In this document: piece after piece, positions 25,366 through 33,726 of the stretch | Numbering within the stretch: the first letter of the stretch is position 1 | Layout: each line of letters starts with the position of its first letter | Source: Sphingobacterium sp. HMA12 | GTDB taxonomy: Bacteria; Bacteroidota; Bacteroidia; Sphingobacteriales; Sphingobacteriaceae | Direction of reading: 5' to 3' | DNA length: 64,000 nt | NCBI RefSeq assembly: GCF_002933815.1 | Contig: NZ_BEYR01000001.1 | Location: forward strand, 1,282,691-1,346,690 | Translations under genes and position numbers: made by a program | Notes under the pieces: generated by a model | Told to the model about the DNA's origin: nothing | The model's input: only the letters and a program-made list of their open reading frames with translations | Databases searched by the model: none

Positions 25366-27540
25366 ATGCGGCAGATAGAATGCCATGAAGAGGAGATTCA
25401 TCTATGTGGTAAGATCCAGTTTTTTGGTTTCTTATTTACTTTTGATGACAGTGGATGTATCGCCGCAAGTGAAAACCTAGTTGAGCTCCTGGAGACACCA
25501 ATGAAGGATATTTTGGGATTGCCAATGGATCGGGTACTACCGCTATTGTCATCGGAGGTGGAATGGAATCTCGTGGAGATTGAAAAGCAAATCAATGGTG
25601 AGATATTCGTTCGTTTTGTGGAGCGAATACGTGTCAAAGACGTGGATTATTACCTCAGTATCTATCGATATGACAAAAAAACATATCTGGAAATCGAGAT
25701 CTGCAATGAAGATCATTTAAAAGCAACCCGCTTATTCTACTATGCCAAATATTTGGAAGAGCAGCATGGTAATGCCTGGCAGTCATTAACCGTATTGATC
25801 CGGCAGATCATTGGTTTTGACCGCGTCATGGTCTATCGTTTTGAGGAAGACAGTAGTGGTCGGGTCATTGCCGAATCATTGGCCGAAGATATGAATTCAC
25901 TCTTGGGCTATCGCTATCCCGAATTTGATATCCCAGCCCAAGCACGGACACTTTATACCAAATTTCTGGCGCGACATGTCGCTGATATTGATGCGCCTAC
26001 AATTGCTATGCAGGGGCGCAAGGTTGAAGAGCTTGATTTGACACGTTGTAGCCTTCGGGCATTGTCGCCCGTGCATTTGCAATACCTACGTAATGCCGGG
26101 GTGCACGCCAGTGCGAGTTTTTCTATTGTTATCGAGGGTAAACTCTGGGGGCTGGTAGCCTGCCAAAACCGCAAGCCTCTCAACGTGGACCTTGCCCAAC
26201 GGCATTTATGTGCATTTCTGACTCAATATGCGATAAATTATTACCTGTCGGAACATCAGAAGGAAAACCTTGTCGCACAGACGATCATGGGCGTCATGGA
26301 GCGTGACCTGAAGTCTGAATTACTCGTAAATCATGATATAGCGGTGGTGCTTGAGCGCTTTGCTCCGCAAATCATGGAAATCGTGGGAGCGGATGGCCTG
26401 ATGATCAAACATGACCGTGGTTTCAAAACTTGGGGCGATGTTCCAACGGAGCAATTTCAACAACAAATTGATCACCATCTGGGCCAACTGGCAGACAATG
26501 AGCTATTCGCTACATCAAATTTTGTTTATGACGTCGATCAGGCAATGCAATCCACCATATTTCCGGGGATTATTCGGATAAATATTTTGCCCAGCAATAC
26601 CTGGTACATTTATCTTTTTCGCAAAGAACATGTGTACGAGGACGTCTGGGCAGGCAAGCCCGAAAAGATCTATCAATATGATCCCGGGCGGAAGGTAGAA
26701 TTTCCATCGCCACGAACTTCTTTTGAAGCATGGCGCGAAATTATGAAGGGTAAATCCACCAAATGGAGTAGGTCCGAACTTGCTTTTGTAGAAAAGGTCG
26801 CCCAAATAACCCAACAAGCTATCGCACAGCGGGGCGGTGAGATTGCCCAACTCAATAAAGAACTGATGCGCTCAAACAATGCATTGGATACTTTCGGGTA
26901 TACATTGACACACGATCTTAAAAATCCATTGTCCTCCATCAAACTGGCGGCGCAGATGATGCTGTTAAAAGATGATCTACCCAAAGATCTATTGCGTAAA
27001 ATGGCAACCAATATTATGGATGCCACAACATTGATCACCGAAATGATGGATAAGGTCTACCAATTGACGCAATCCAATTCTGTGTCTTTCAAGATGGAGT
27101 TAATAGATCCTCAACTAAAAATTCTGAACGTTGTGGAAAGTTGCAAGCAGCAGTTTGAGGTTGCGCATCTGGAGTTTGTCTTGGGGCCAACTTTACCGGT
27201 ACAGGCTGAGCGTACGCTGCTCTATCAGTTGTTTTTAAACTTGATCGGAAATGCAATTAAATATAGCAGCAAGAAAGAGCAGCCGCGGGTAGAGGTCTAT
27301 AGTGAAAAACAGGGTAATTCGGTTTGCTATTATATCAAAGACAATGGGATAGGCATGGATATCCGGGATAAAGCCAATATCTTCGAAATCTTCAAACGTT
27401 TGCCCAACTCACAGGGTTTTGAAGGCTCGGGGATCGGTCTTTCCATCGTGAAGCGTATAGCTAATCGTCTCTCCGCGAAGGTCACCGTAGAAAGTGAACT
27501 GAATGTAGGCACGACCTTCTGCGTTAAATTCAACGGATAA
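25366..27540 (+). CDS. Bacteriophytochrome histidine kinase
   Basis: A 724-residue cytoplasmic red/far-red photoreceptor kinase. Order: PAS (about 1-115), GAF (125-300), PHY (310-490), HisKA (505-570) and HATPase (610-724). The biliverdin-attachment Cys is present at residue 6 in the expected C-x4-IH-x2-G-x-IQ context. The GAF has DIP at 188-190 (PEFDIPAQAR) and the His of SPVH at 237. The position of the D-ring-contacting His (DrBphP His-290) is Gln-267 (WGLVACQN), an unusual change. The PHY tongue motif PRTSFEAW is intact. Kinase His-516 (LTHDLKNPLSS), N box NLIGNAIKYS, and G boxes DNGIGM and GSGIGLSIV are complete. No heme oxygenase gene lies in the window, so biliverdin must come from elsewhere. 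Confidence 0.9.
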   Translation: MRQIECHEEEIHLCGKIQFFGFLFTFDDSGCIAASENLVELLETPMKDILGLPMDRVLPLLSSEVEWNLVEIEKQINGEIFVRFVERIRVKDVDYYLSIYRYDKKTYLEIEICNEDHLKATRLFYYAKYLEEQHGNAWQSLTVLIRQIIGFDRVMVYRFEEDSSGRVIAESLAEDMNSLLGYRYPEFDIPAQARTLYTKFLARHVADIDAPTIAMQGRKVEELDLTRCSLRALSPVHLQYLRNAGVHASASFSIVIEGKLWGLVACQNRKPLNVDLAQRHLCAFLTQYAINYYLSEHQKENLVAQTIMGVMERDLKSELLVNHDIAVVLERFAPQIMEIVGADGLMIKHDRGFKTWGDVPTEQFQQQIDHHLGQLADNELFATSNFVYDVDQAMQSTIFPGIIRINILPSNTWYIYLFRKEHVYEDVWAGKPEKIYQYDPGRKVEFPSPRTSFEAWREIMKGKSTKWSRSELAFVEKVAQITQQAIAQRGGEIAQLNKELMRSNNALDTFGYTLTHDLKNPLSSIKLAAQMMLLKDDLPKDLLRKMATNIMDATTLITEMMDKVYQLTQSNSVSFKMELIDPQLKILNVVESCKQQFEVAHLEFVLGPTLPVQAERTLLYQLFLNLIGNAIKYSSKKEQPRVEVYSEKQGNSVCYYIKDNGIGMDIRDKANIFEIFKRLPNSQGFEGSGIGLSIVKRIANRLSAKVTVESELNVGTTFCVKFNG

Positions 27541-27588
27541 TAACAATGGTGTTTCAAAACGAATAGGTCAATTACTTGTTCTTGAGTT

Positions 27589-28269
27589 ATGATTAACTTG
27601 GAAAAAATTTTTGCTGGCGGCATAGATACATCATTTCTGTTCGAAATAGGCCTTCGTTCGGCCATCATGTTTCTGCTGATCTTAACGATATTGCGCCTAT
27701 CCGGAAGGCGGGGAGTGCGGCAACTAACACTGTTTGAGGTAGCCATTATTATTGGGTTGGGTTCGGCAGCTGGAGATCCCATGTTTCAGGAAGATATTCC
27801 GATTTTTCATTCGGTTGTTGTTTTTATCTGCGTAATAGTCATTTATAAAACCATTACTTGGATCACGTCTAAATCTGAAAAGGTAGCCCAGATGTTAGAG
27901 GGCAAGGTCTTGCCCGTAGTTAAAGACGGTGTATTTGATATCAAACATGAGAATGACAATACCTTCTCACGCATGGAATTTTTTTCTGAGCTGCGCAACC
28001 TGAATGTAGAACACCTCGGCCAGGTCAAGGAAGGTGTACTGGAAGTCGATGGGACGATGAGTGTACTTTTTTATTCGGATGAAGACACAAAATACGGGCT
28101 GCCGCTTTTCCCATCATCCTACAAGGCTGTGGATACCGCTATGACCGACGGGCCATTTGCCTGTATGTATTGTGGAAATATCTTAACTCAACTAAGTGCT
28201 GGTGGGCCACAGTGCCCACGTTGCAAAAGAACAAAATGGGCCAAGGCTATGAACAATAGACGCGTTTGA
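27589..28269 (+). CDS. DUF421 (YetF-like) membrane protein with zinc-ribbon tail
   Basis: A 226-residue protein with three membrane segments near the N-terminus (about residues 18-37, 43-62, 68-88). The conserved DUF421 soluble region follows (LRLSGRRGVRQLTLFEVAIII leading in, then RMEFFSELRNLNVEHLGQVKEGVLEVDG). The C-terminal end adds two CxxC pairs (CMYCGN and CPRCKRTKW), a zinc-ribbon-like extension. Function of the family is unknown; Bacillus YetF relatives affect envelope or spore properties. It follows the phytochrome gene by 48 bases and may share its transcript, with no known functional link. Confidence 0.85.
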   Translation: MINLEKIFAGGIDTSFLFEIGLRSAIMFLLILTILRLSGRRGVRQLTLFEVAIIIGLGSAAGDPMFQEDIPIFHSVVVFICVIVIYKTITWITSKSEKVAQMLEGKVLPVVKDGVFDIKHENDNTFSRMEFFSELRNLNVEHLGQVKEGVLEVDGTMSVLFYSDEDTKYGLPLFPSSYKAVDTAMTDGPFACMYCGNILTQLSAGGPQCPRCKRTKWAKAMNNRRV

Positions 28270-28277
28270 TGAAACTG

Positions 28278-28640
28278 TTAGGAATTTTTCTTAACGACAT
28301 CAATCATATGATCGAGATCAAAAGGTTTTTCAATAAAATCATCTGCTTTGCAGGCGTTCGCTTTCGCTGGTAAATCAAAAGATGTGGACGTTAATACCGC
28401 TGAGATATCCTCGGTATCCGGATCAGATTTCAGTTCCTCGATGACTTTGGCTCCTTTTTTAGTCCCCTTGATATGCTCATCAACAATGACGAGATTGGGG
28501 TCAATTTCATCAATTTTTTCAATGGGTTCGGTGGTCAACGATGAAGTGACATCAAATCCTTCTTCTTCCAGCACTTCATCCATAATATTTAGAATATCTT
28601 CGTTATCCTGAATAAGCACAATCTTTTTCTTCTTCATCAT
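28278..28640 (-). CDS. Single-domain response regulator
   Basis: About 120 residues: a lone receiver domain with no output domain. The ATG at 28640 is preferred; the longer frame to 28721 adds residues without ribosome-binding context. Phospho-acceptor Asp-54 (NLVIVDEH), the Thr/Ser of AVLTST and Lys of FIEKPF are in place. The acidic pocket is atypical (LIQDNED: one of the usual two acids is shifted). CheY-like proteins of this type relay phosphate or bind a kinase. It is convergent with, and 9 bases from, the DUF421 gene, close to the phytochrome kinase, which has no receiver of its own; pairing is plausible but unproven. Confidence 0.85.
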   Translation of the reverse strand: MMKKKKIVLIQDNEDILNIMDEVLEEEGFDVTSSLTTEPIEKIDEIDPNLVIVDEHIKGTKKGAKVIEELKSDPDTEDISAVLTSTSFDLPAKANACKADDFIEKPFDLDHMIDVVKKNS

Positions 28641-28799
28641 TTTAAAAATTTGTTCAAATATATAAAATAAGAACGCTTGTTTTATATGAATTTTTAGGAC
28701 ACTTTTTAGATGGCAGACCAACGATTTTGTCCTCGCTATTGTTATGTATAAAAGTGATTAGCAAGGCTTATAAAATAGGAATCATTCAAGTATAAAATT

Positions 28800-28967
28800 A
28801 TGGCTGTAAATAACAATAAACCTAAGAAAAGCACAGATGATGCGAAGGAAGAGGAAAAAGAATTGAAAAAAGAAGGTAATGCTTTTGCAAATACACCCGA
28901 TACGCGGCCTTTGTCCAAGGCCATCGTGAAAGAAGAGAAAAGAAAAGAAACTGATCAGGATAAATAG
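28800..28967 (+). CDS. Small highly charged protein, uncharacterised
   Basis: A 55-codon frame from the ATG at 28800 to a TAG at 28965-28967, MAVNNNKPKKSTDDAKEEEK..., with a strongly Lys/Glu-rich, disordered-looking sequence (LSKAIVKEEKRKETDQDK at the end). There is no signal peptide or fold motif. Codon choice is Bacteroidota-like and the frame is the only uninterrupted one across the interval. I judge it a real small gene of unknown role, divergent from the response regulator at 28278. Confidence 0.55.
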   Translation: MAVNNNKPKKSTDDAKEEEKELKKEGNAFANTPDTRPLSKAIVKEEKRKETDQDK

Positions 28968-28994
28968 TGTTGTGCTTTAAAACATATATTTGAA

Positions 28995-29729
28995 CTAATA
29001 TAGTTTCTGGTCATTTAGGCAATAAAAACATCTCCGTTTGGTTTTGCCTAAATGACCTCGGGCAAGTTTTTCGCCACATTTCGGACAGACGGATTTAGTA
29101 TGTACCAACCAATGTTTTTTTAAGACAAAATCTCTTTTCCAACTTAAAAAATCAAAGCTGTAACGACGTGCTTCGGCGACGAGCTGCGCTATCTTTTTTG
29201 GAGGTAGGTTGCCGATCAAGCTTTCGGGCTGGACACCAATTCGAAAGAGCACCTCATTTTTAATAATATTTCCTACGCCCGAAAAAATATTTTGATCAAG
29301 CAGCGCATCGCATACCATAGCTGCTGGCATGGATTTCAATTTTTTCTTAGCCTGACTCGGGTTCCATATATCGCTCATCACATCCGCCTGCCAGTCAATT
29401 TCAGATAGATAGGATTTATCAATCCGTTTTGCGGAGCAGGTATAGAAAAATATGCTGCCTGTTTCAAACTGGATCATCAGACGCAAACTCTTTTCAGGCT
29501 TGGTCTGTTCATCAACACTGTATGAACCGAACATAAGCAAATGAATACGTATCGCTGCTTGATCAAACACCAGATAGATTTGCTTACCAAAGGTCTTGAT
29601 GGTCGTTAACACTTCTCCAGCAAGCCAATCTTTATCGAATTTGGCATTTCCAAAGGCGCTTGTTACCTTTTCGCCTATAAATTGCTGGAGATTTTCTTTA
29701 ATCAATACGATGGAAGGGCCTTCGGGCAT
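28995..29729 (-). CDS. Fpg/Nei-family DNA glycosylase/AP lyase
   Basis: A 244-residue DNA repair enzyme. The mature N-terminus is Pro-2-Glu-3 (MPEGPSIV), the catalytic Schiff-base residue and acid. The helix-two-turn-helix contains DALLDQNIFSGVGNIIKNEV. The C-terminus is a four-Cys zinc finger (CPKCGEKL...RRCFYC) carrying the lyase/AP-site contacts. The sequence resembles Nei/NEIL more than classic Fpg, and excises oxidised bases before cutting the backbone. It sits alone, with a directly repeated motif upstream (29764-29790). Confidence 0.88.
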   Translation of the reverse strand: MPEGPSIVLIKENLQQFIGEKVTSAFGNAKFDKDWLAGEVLTTIKTFGKQIYLVFDQAAIRIHLLMFGSYSVDEQTKPEKSLRLMIQFETGSIFFYTCSAKRIDKSYLSEIDWQADVMSDIWNPSQAKKKLKSMPAAMVCDALLDQNIFSGVGNIIKNEVLFRIGVQPESLIGNLPPKKIAQLVAEARRYSFDFLSWKRDFVLKKHWLVHTKSVCPKCGEKLARGHLGKTKRRCFYCLNDQKLY

Positions 29730-30065
29730 AGTTTTATACTTTTGATTGTTATGATTTACTTTGACAGTGTCAATGTGAACAGTGTAAATGTAAACTGACT
29801 TTAATCGAGCGATAAACCTTTATTTTCTTTTGGAAAACAAGCTGTTTAGTATTTTTTAGTTTAGAACAATGCGCTCGCAACAAAAGTTTTGGAATTCATC
29901 TGCTGATTTCTTTCTGTCTTATCTTGGATAACTACAATAGCGGCAACAAAGGTGAGGATGTATTCACCATAAATTTTGGCGATATGGGACTACAGGCAAA
30001 GCGGTTGAATATAGGCATCATTCTTGCTAAAATGCAACAAGTTTAATTCAATAAATTATTATAAA
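29730..30065. other. Intergenic region with direct repeats, no gene
   Basis: This 336-base interval between divergent genes contains the 12-bp direct repeat described at 29764-29790. The rest (about 29800-30065) is AT-rich without a supported frame or strong hairpin; a frame leading into the histone-like gene from 30024 lacks a good start. Confidence 0.4.
29764..29790. promoter_or_regulatory. Direct repeat upstream of the DNA glycosylase gene
   Basis: ACAGTGTCAATG at 29764-29775 and ACAGTGTAAATG at 29779-29790 differ by one base and are offset by 15. The first also belongs to a palindrome TTGACA-G-TGTCAA. They lie 35-60 bases upstream of the glycosylase start, an operator-like position. No regulator can be named. 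Confidence 0.4.
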
Positions 30066-30242
30066 ATGGATAAGTTTAATCAACTGAAAGCTCTGATCGA
30101 AGGAGCGGAGAAAGATGCAGAAGCATTCTTCAACAAGAATAACAAAGCTGCAGGTACACGTTTGCGCAACGCGCTTCAAGAAACAAAAGCGCTTTCACAA
30201 GAGATACGTAACGACGTTACAGCTAAGAAAAACGCAAAATAA
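30066..30242 (+). CDS. Histone H1-like DNA-binding protein (Hc1 type)
   Basis: A 58-residue cytoplasmic protein from the ATG at 30066 (MDKFNQLKALIEGAEKDAEA), ending VTAKKNAK. It matches the small Hc1/H1-like family widespread in Bacteroidota: two helices, Lys-rich tail, and NKAAGTRLRNALQETK in the middle. These proteins are thought to bind DNA nonspecifically and compact the nucleoid. A hairpin follows at 30264-30291, so it is a single-gene transcript. Confidence 0.85.
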   Translation: MDKFNQLKALIEGAEKDAEAFFNKNNKAAGTRLRNALQETKALSQEIRNDVTAKKNAK

Positions 30243-30263
30243 CTCCCCATTAGTTGTTACATG

Positions 30264-30291
30264 AAGCCTGTTCTCCTTAGGGAACAGGCTT
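30264..30291 (+). terminator. Hairpin after the histone-like gene
   Basis: A 10-bp perfect stem (AAGCCTGTTC at 30264-30273, GAACAGGCTT at 30282-30291) lies 21 bases past the stop codon. The T-run is weak, and the convergent regulator gene ends 16 bases on, so it may serve both. Confidence 0.6.
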
Positions 30292-30307
30292 AGTCACTGC
30301 ATATTAT

Positions 30308-31003
30308 TTAACCAACAACCAGCTTAAATCCCTTGCCGCGGATATTGACAATCTTAATGCTGGGATCCGCTTCCAAAAATTTGCGCAGTTTGCTGATAAA
30401 GACATCCATGCTCCGGCTATTAAAATAACTATCATCCCCCCATACATAGTCCAGCGCCACCTTACGGTCGAGTACGGCATCCTGATGATCAACGAGCAGC
30501 TTCAACAATTGGGCCTCCCTGTAAGACAGCTGCTGCTGCTTACTCCCAATGGTAAGATGCAGATTTTTGAAACTAAAATAGTATTTGCCAATAGCATATT
30601 CTTCAGCCGCGCTGCCCTCAGTGTGCTTTAGGGCGGAACGCCTATTGAGAAGGGCATGCATACGAATAATCAATTCTTCCATGCTGAATGGCTTTTTGAT
30701 ATAATCGTTGGCACCGACCTCAAAACCCGTGGCCAGATCCTGAATCGTTGACTTTGCTGTCAGAAATATAATTGGAACTTCGCTAGCTAGCCCACGTACT
30801 TCCTGCGCCAAGGTAAATCCATCCTTGTAGGGCATCATCACATCAAATATACAGATGTCAGGTCGCACTACACAGAAGGATGAAAAGGCCTTGAGACCAT
30901 CAACAGCCCAGATTACCTCAAAATCACGAAGCTCTAAGGCTTCCTTGATCAACTTACCCATCATGGGCTCGTCTTCGGCCAATAATACTTTAATTTTGTT
31001 CAT
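30308..31003 (-). CDS. OmpR-family response regulator (RprY-like)
   Basis: A 231-residue DNA-binding regulator. The receiver has acidic pocket AEDEP, phospho-acceptor Asp-54 (ICIFDVMMP), conserved Thr (LTAKST) and Lys (KKPFSMEELIIR). The C-terminal winged helix (about 130-231) is of OmpR/PhoB type, with LSYREAQLLKLLVDHQDAVL and the recognition helix in SMDVFISKLRK. The kinase gene lies 18 bases upstream in the same operon. A likely target is the TAACA-repeat region 32741-32804 in front of both this operon and the divergent GLPGLI genes. OmpR-family regulators bind such directly repeated half-sites. Confidence 0.9.
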   Translation of the reverse strand: MNKIKVLLAEDEPMMGKLIKEALELRDFEVIWAVDGLKAFSSFCVVRPDICIFDVMMPYKDGFTLAQEVRGLASEVPIIFLTAKSTIQDLATGFEVGANDYIKKPFSMEELIIRMHALLNRRSALKHTEGSAAEEYAIGKYYFSFKNLHLTIGSKQQQLSYREAQLLKLLVDHQDAVLDRKVALDYVWGDDSYFNSRSMDVFISKLRKFLEADPSIKIVNIRGKGFKLVVG

Positions 31004-31021
31004 ACGATGATAACGGACGGA

Positions 31022-32689
31022 TTAAGATTTAAGAGGGATGTGAAGGATAAATGTGGTCCCCATGTCCAGGCAGCTCTCCACTCGGATTGTCCCCCCGTGT
31101 AGCTCCACGATTTTTTTAACATACGATAAGCCCAGACCAAAGCCTTTTGTTGCGTGAACATTGCCCATGGGCACTCGAAAGAACTGATCAAATATACGGT
31201 CAACATAGTCCTTGGGAATGCCGATCCCATTATCGCGAAAGGACAGGCTGAAATACTGTTTTTCCAGGCTAACACGGAGCTGGATATCGGGCGCCTGATG
31301 ACTATATTTTAGGCTATTGTCGAGCAAATTATAGAGAATGTTTTCCAAGTGAGTCTTATCCACCACGACATTCGGAAAATCGTCGGCAATTGTGAGTGTC
31401 AACGTTCCTTTCACTTCATCCAGTTTAGACTTTGTCTGGCGCTGAAAATCATGCAGGATCTGACTGAGATCTGTGGGCTCTTTTTCCAAAATATAAGGAT
31501 CATCCTGCGCCAGCCGAAGTACGGTTTCAATCATGCTGGATACACGTTTGAGTTCAGCGCCACAGATATTGAGGTATTCATCGAGTTTTTCAGGGTTGTC
31601 CTTTATCCCAAATTTGCTCATCAGCTCCACAGCCAGGCTCGCGGTGGCGATCGGTGTTTTGAATTCGTGCGTCATATTGGAGATAAAATCATTCTTGATC
31701 TCGGTCATTTGCTTCTCACGATTGAATGAGTTAATGAGTGCTAGCGCCGTATAAAAAAGCATGCCCAAAATAAGCAACGAAACGAAGAAAAGCCATTTCA
31801 TACTTTGTAAACTCGTCAGTACATCGGGTTTTACAGTAATTTCGGCATTATACACAGGGCTGATGGTACTCCGCACCAAAAGGTAGTGGCTAGTGGAATC
31901 CAAGCGCTGTTTTGTGCTATCTGCAAGAGCAGAAAAGGCAACTTTAAATTGATTTTTCAACTGCAGATCTTCAAAATTGGTCTTGATCAGCGAATCCAAC
32001 AGCCGACCAATGGCTAATGTATCCATGTTACTTTGTGTGGATTCGGTATCATCGGCGTAAACCTTAACTGCAGAACCGTTCGATTGCGCCGCTGATGAAA
32101 GCTTTGTCGGCTGAACCTGTTTTTTTAAGCAGCCTGTATCAGCAGATGGCAACTCCGCCTTGTGGACGCTGCGCGAAGGGATCTGAACGAAACTGTCTTT
32201 GACAAAACTTGTACTGACTTTAACTTTCTTGGGTCGCTTGCCCCCGTTGGTGGCCGCTAAGACCGAATCAACAAGCTTCTTCTCCATATCCTTGTCACGT
32301 TCGGCGATATCCATCCGAAATTCATGTGCGGTTTTCTTCGGGCCGGCCGCACAGGTATCACAGTTTTTCTTTGCTGTGGAATCCTTTGTGATCTGCCGCC
32401 GGATCTCAACACCTTTCAGCTCATTATTAGATACCTGATCGAGTATGCCACCCATGGCACGCAGAATCGAGGACTGCTCTTTAGAAAGAGAGCTGTCAAT
32501 ACCGAAATATGTTTTGAGGCGAACGACATCTATCGCATCTTTGACTGCCCCCTGAATGATAATCTTCTCCTTTTGCTGATTGATACGAAAGGCATTGGAT
32601 AGCCAAAATAGCTGCATCACAATAACAGCTATGGTACTGGCAATGAGCAAGGCAATGATAATGCGTGTTTTCCTGTGTGTGGTCATCAT
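31022..32689 (-). CDS. Sensor histidine kinase (RprX-like) with Cys-pair sensor domain
   Basis: A 555-residue membrane kinase. TM1 is at residues 10-31 and TM2 at 299-320, enclosing about 265 extracytoplasmic residues. That domain has a C-x2-C pair at 110 and 113 (KKNCDTCAAG) plus Cys-187, an uncommon feature that could bind metal or form a disulfide. HisKA follows with His-341 (NMTHEFKTPIATASL); the N box is NLLDNSLKYS, and G boxes DNGIGIP and GFGLGLSYV are intact. It is co-transcribed with the OmpR regulator and divergent from the GLPGLI/TonB-like pair it probably senses for. Confidence 0.9.
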   Translation of the reverse strand: MMTTHRKTRIIIALLIASTIAVIVMQLFWLSNAFRINQQKEKIIIQGAVKDAIDVVRLKTYFGIDSSLSKEQSSILRAMGGILDQVSNNELKGVEIRRQITKDSTAKKNCDTCAAGPKKTAHEFRMDIAERDKDMEKKLVDSVLAATNGGKRPKKVKVSTSFVKDSFVQIPSRSVHKAELPSADTGCLKKQVQPTKLSSAAQSNGSAVKVYADDTESTQSNMDTLAIGRLLDSLIKTNFEDLQLKNQFKVAFSALADSTKQRLDSTSHYLLVRSTISPVYNAEITVKPDVLTSLQSMKWLFFVSLLILGMLFYTALALINSFNREKQMTEIKNDFISNMTHEFKTPIATASLAVELMSKFGIKDNPEKLDEYLNICGAELKRVSSMIETVLRLAQDDPYILEKEPTDLSQILHDFQRQTKSKLDEVKGTLTLTIADDFPNVVVDKTHLENILYNLLDNSLKYSHQAPDIQLRVSLEKQYFSLSFRDNGIGIPKDYVDRIFDQFFRVPMGNVHATKGFGLGLSYVKKIVELHGGTIRVESCLDMGTTFILHIPLKS

Positions 32690-32740
32690 AAAATTCTCAA
32701 CTACAATGCTAGCTAAAATCTGCGAAAAACGGGGATTTGC

Positions 32741-32804
32741 TAACAGTTCATAACATTACTTAACAGTAATTAACAATCCTGCGCCTGGTTAACAGTATTT
32801 AACA
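32741..32804. promoter_or_regulatory. Six TAACA repeats in 10-bp phase (candidate response-regulator operator)
   Basis: TAACA occurs at 32741, 32751, 32761, 32771, 32790 and 32800: four tandem copies exactly 10 bases apart, a 19-base gap, then two more 10 apart. All therefore fall on nearly one face of the helix. They lie between the divergent two-component operon and the GLPGLI gene, ending about 33 bases upstream of its -7 element, where an OmpR-type activator would bind. A seventh copy occurs on the other strand (TGTTA at 32824-32828). Confidence 0.65.
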
Positions 32805-32836
32805 AAGCGATTATAAAGGGGGCTGTTAAGCCATAT

Positions 32837-32844
32837 TACTTTTG
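32837..32844 (+). promoter_or_regulatory. -7 promoter element of the GLPGLI operon
   Basis: TACTTTTG fits TAnnTTTG; the ATG is 29 bases further on, leaving a leader of about 20 bases. The -33 region is poor, consistent with dependence on an activator bound at the upstream TAACA array. Confidence 0.55.
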
Positions 32845-32872
32845 ATGCATTGATAAGATAAAAATACTAAAA

Positions 32873-33718
32873 ATGAACACAACAAAGTTTTTACTGACCG
32901 TTACTATCGGTCTTTTTCTCTTCGCACAGAAGTTATTTGCCCAGGACAATCAGGTGGATATGTTTATTAAATATGATTTTGAACATATTGCTGACACTAC
33001 AAAAAAAGAAGACCTGATTACACGTTCCATGTATTTATACATTGGTAAGGGGAGCTCCTTCTATTCGATGGCACCGATGGAAAAGAATCAGGAGCAGGGC
33101 TCGCTCCATATCAGTATGGATGCTGCCGACCAGTCGGATGCATTGGTCAATCTCTATACACCTTTCGGAACTGGAGAGCGTCCCTGCCTTGTAACCATGC
33201 TGGGCCAGTTGTATAAGGTGTGCCCCAATAAAAATTACAAAATAGATTGGGCCATCACCGAAGAAAAGCGAGATATCGGAGGTTATGCCTGCACAAAAGC
33301 TATCGGACAATTTGGTGGCCGTACCTATGAAGCCTGGTTTACCGAAGAAATCCCTTTTCCTGTCGGTCCCTGGAAGCTGCATGGCCTGCCCGGCGCCATT
33401 CTTGAAGCAAGCGATGTGACCAATGAAGTTCGCTTTCGTTATGCCGGACTCGATAAGGTCACAGACAAGATGCCCCTGATGGAGATCGACAAATTACCCG
33501 AACTTCCCTATGAGAAATACCGCAAAGCACTTGAAAACAGTAAAGCAGACAAGCTGGGTGCAATGATGGCTCAGTTACCGCCTGATGCAACAGTAAGTTT
33601 CAAGACGCAGGACGGAAGGGAGATCACGCGTGAACAGGCGGAAGCGCTGATGAAGCAAGCCGGAAAAGATAAACAAAAGTTTCAGCTGAATAACCCGGTT
33701 GAACGTACCATCAATTAA
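32873..33718 (+). CDS. GLPGLI-family secreted protein
   Basis: A 281-residue secreted protein with a signal peptide ending about residue 23 (LFLFAQKLFAQ). The family motif is present as WKLHGLPGAILEASD, preceded by YEAWFTEEIPFPVGP, both typical of GLPGLI proteins. The C-terminus is polar and Gln/Lys-rich. Function of the family is unknown; members occur with TonB-dependent-like barrels in Bacteroidota, as here, 8 bases before 33727. Expected to act in the periplasm or at the outer membrane. Confidence 0.85.
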   Translation: MNTTKFLLTVTIGLFLFAQKLFAQDNQVDMFIKYDFEHIADTTKKEDLITRSMYLYIGKGSSFYSMAPMEKNQEQGSLHISMDAADQSDALVNLYTPFGTGERPCLVTMLGQLYKVCPNKNYKIDWAITEEKRDIGGYACTKAIGQFGGRTYEAWFTEEIPFPVGPWKLHGLPGAILEASDVTNEVRFRYAGLDKVTDKMPLMEIDKLPELPYEKYRKALENSKADKLGAMMAQLPPDATVSFKTQDGREITREQAEALMKQAGKDKQKFQLNNPVERTIN

Positions 33719-33726
33719 GGATCCCA

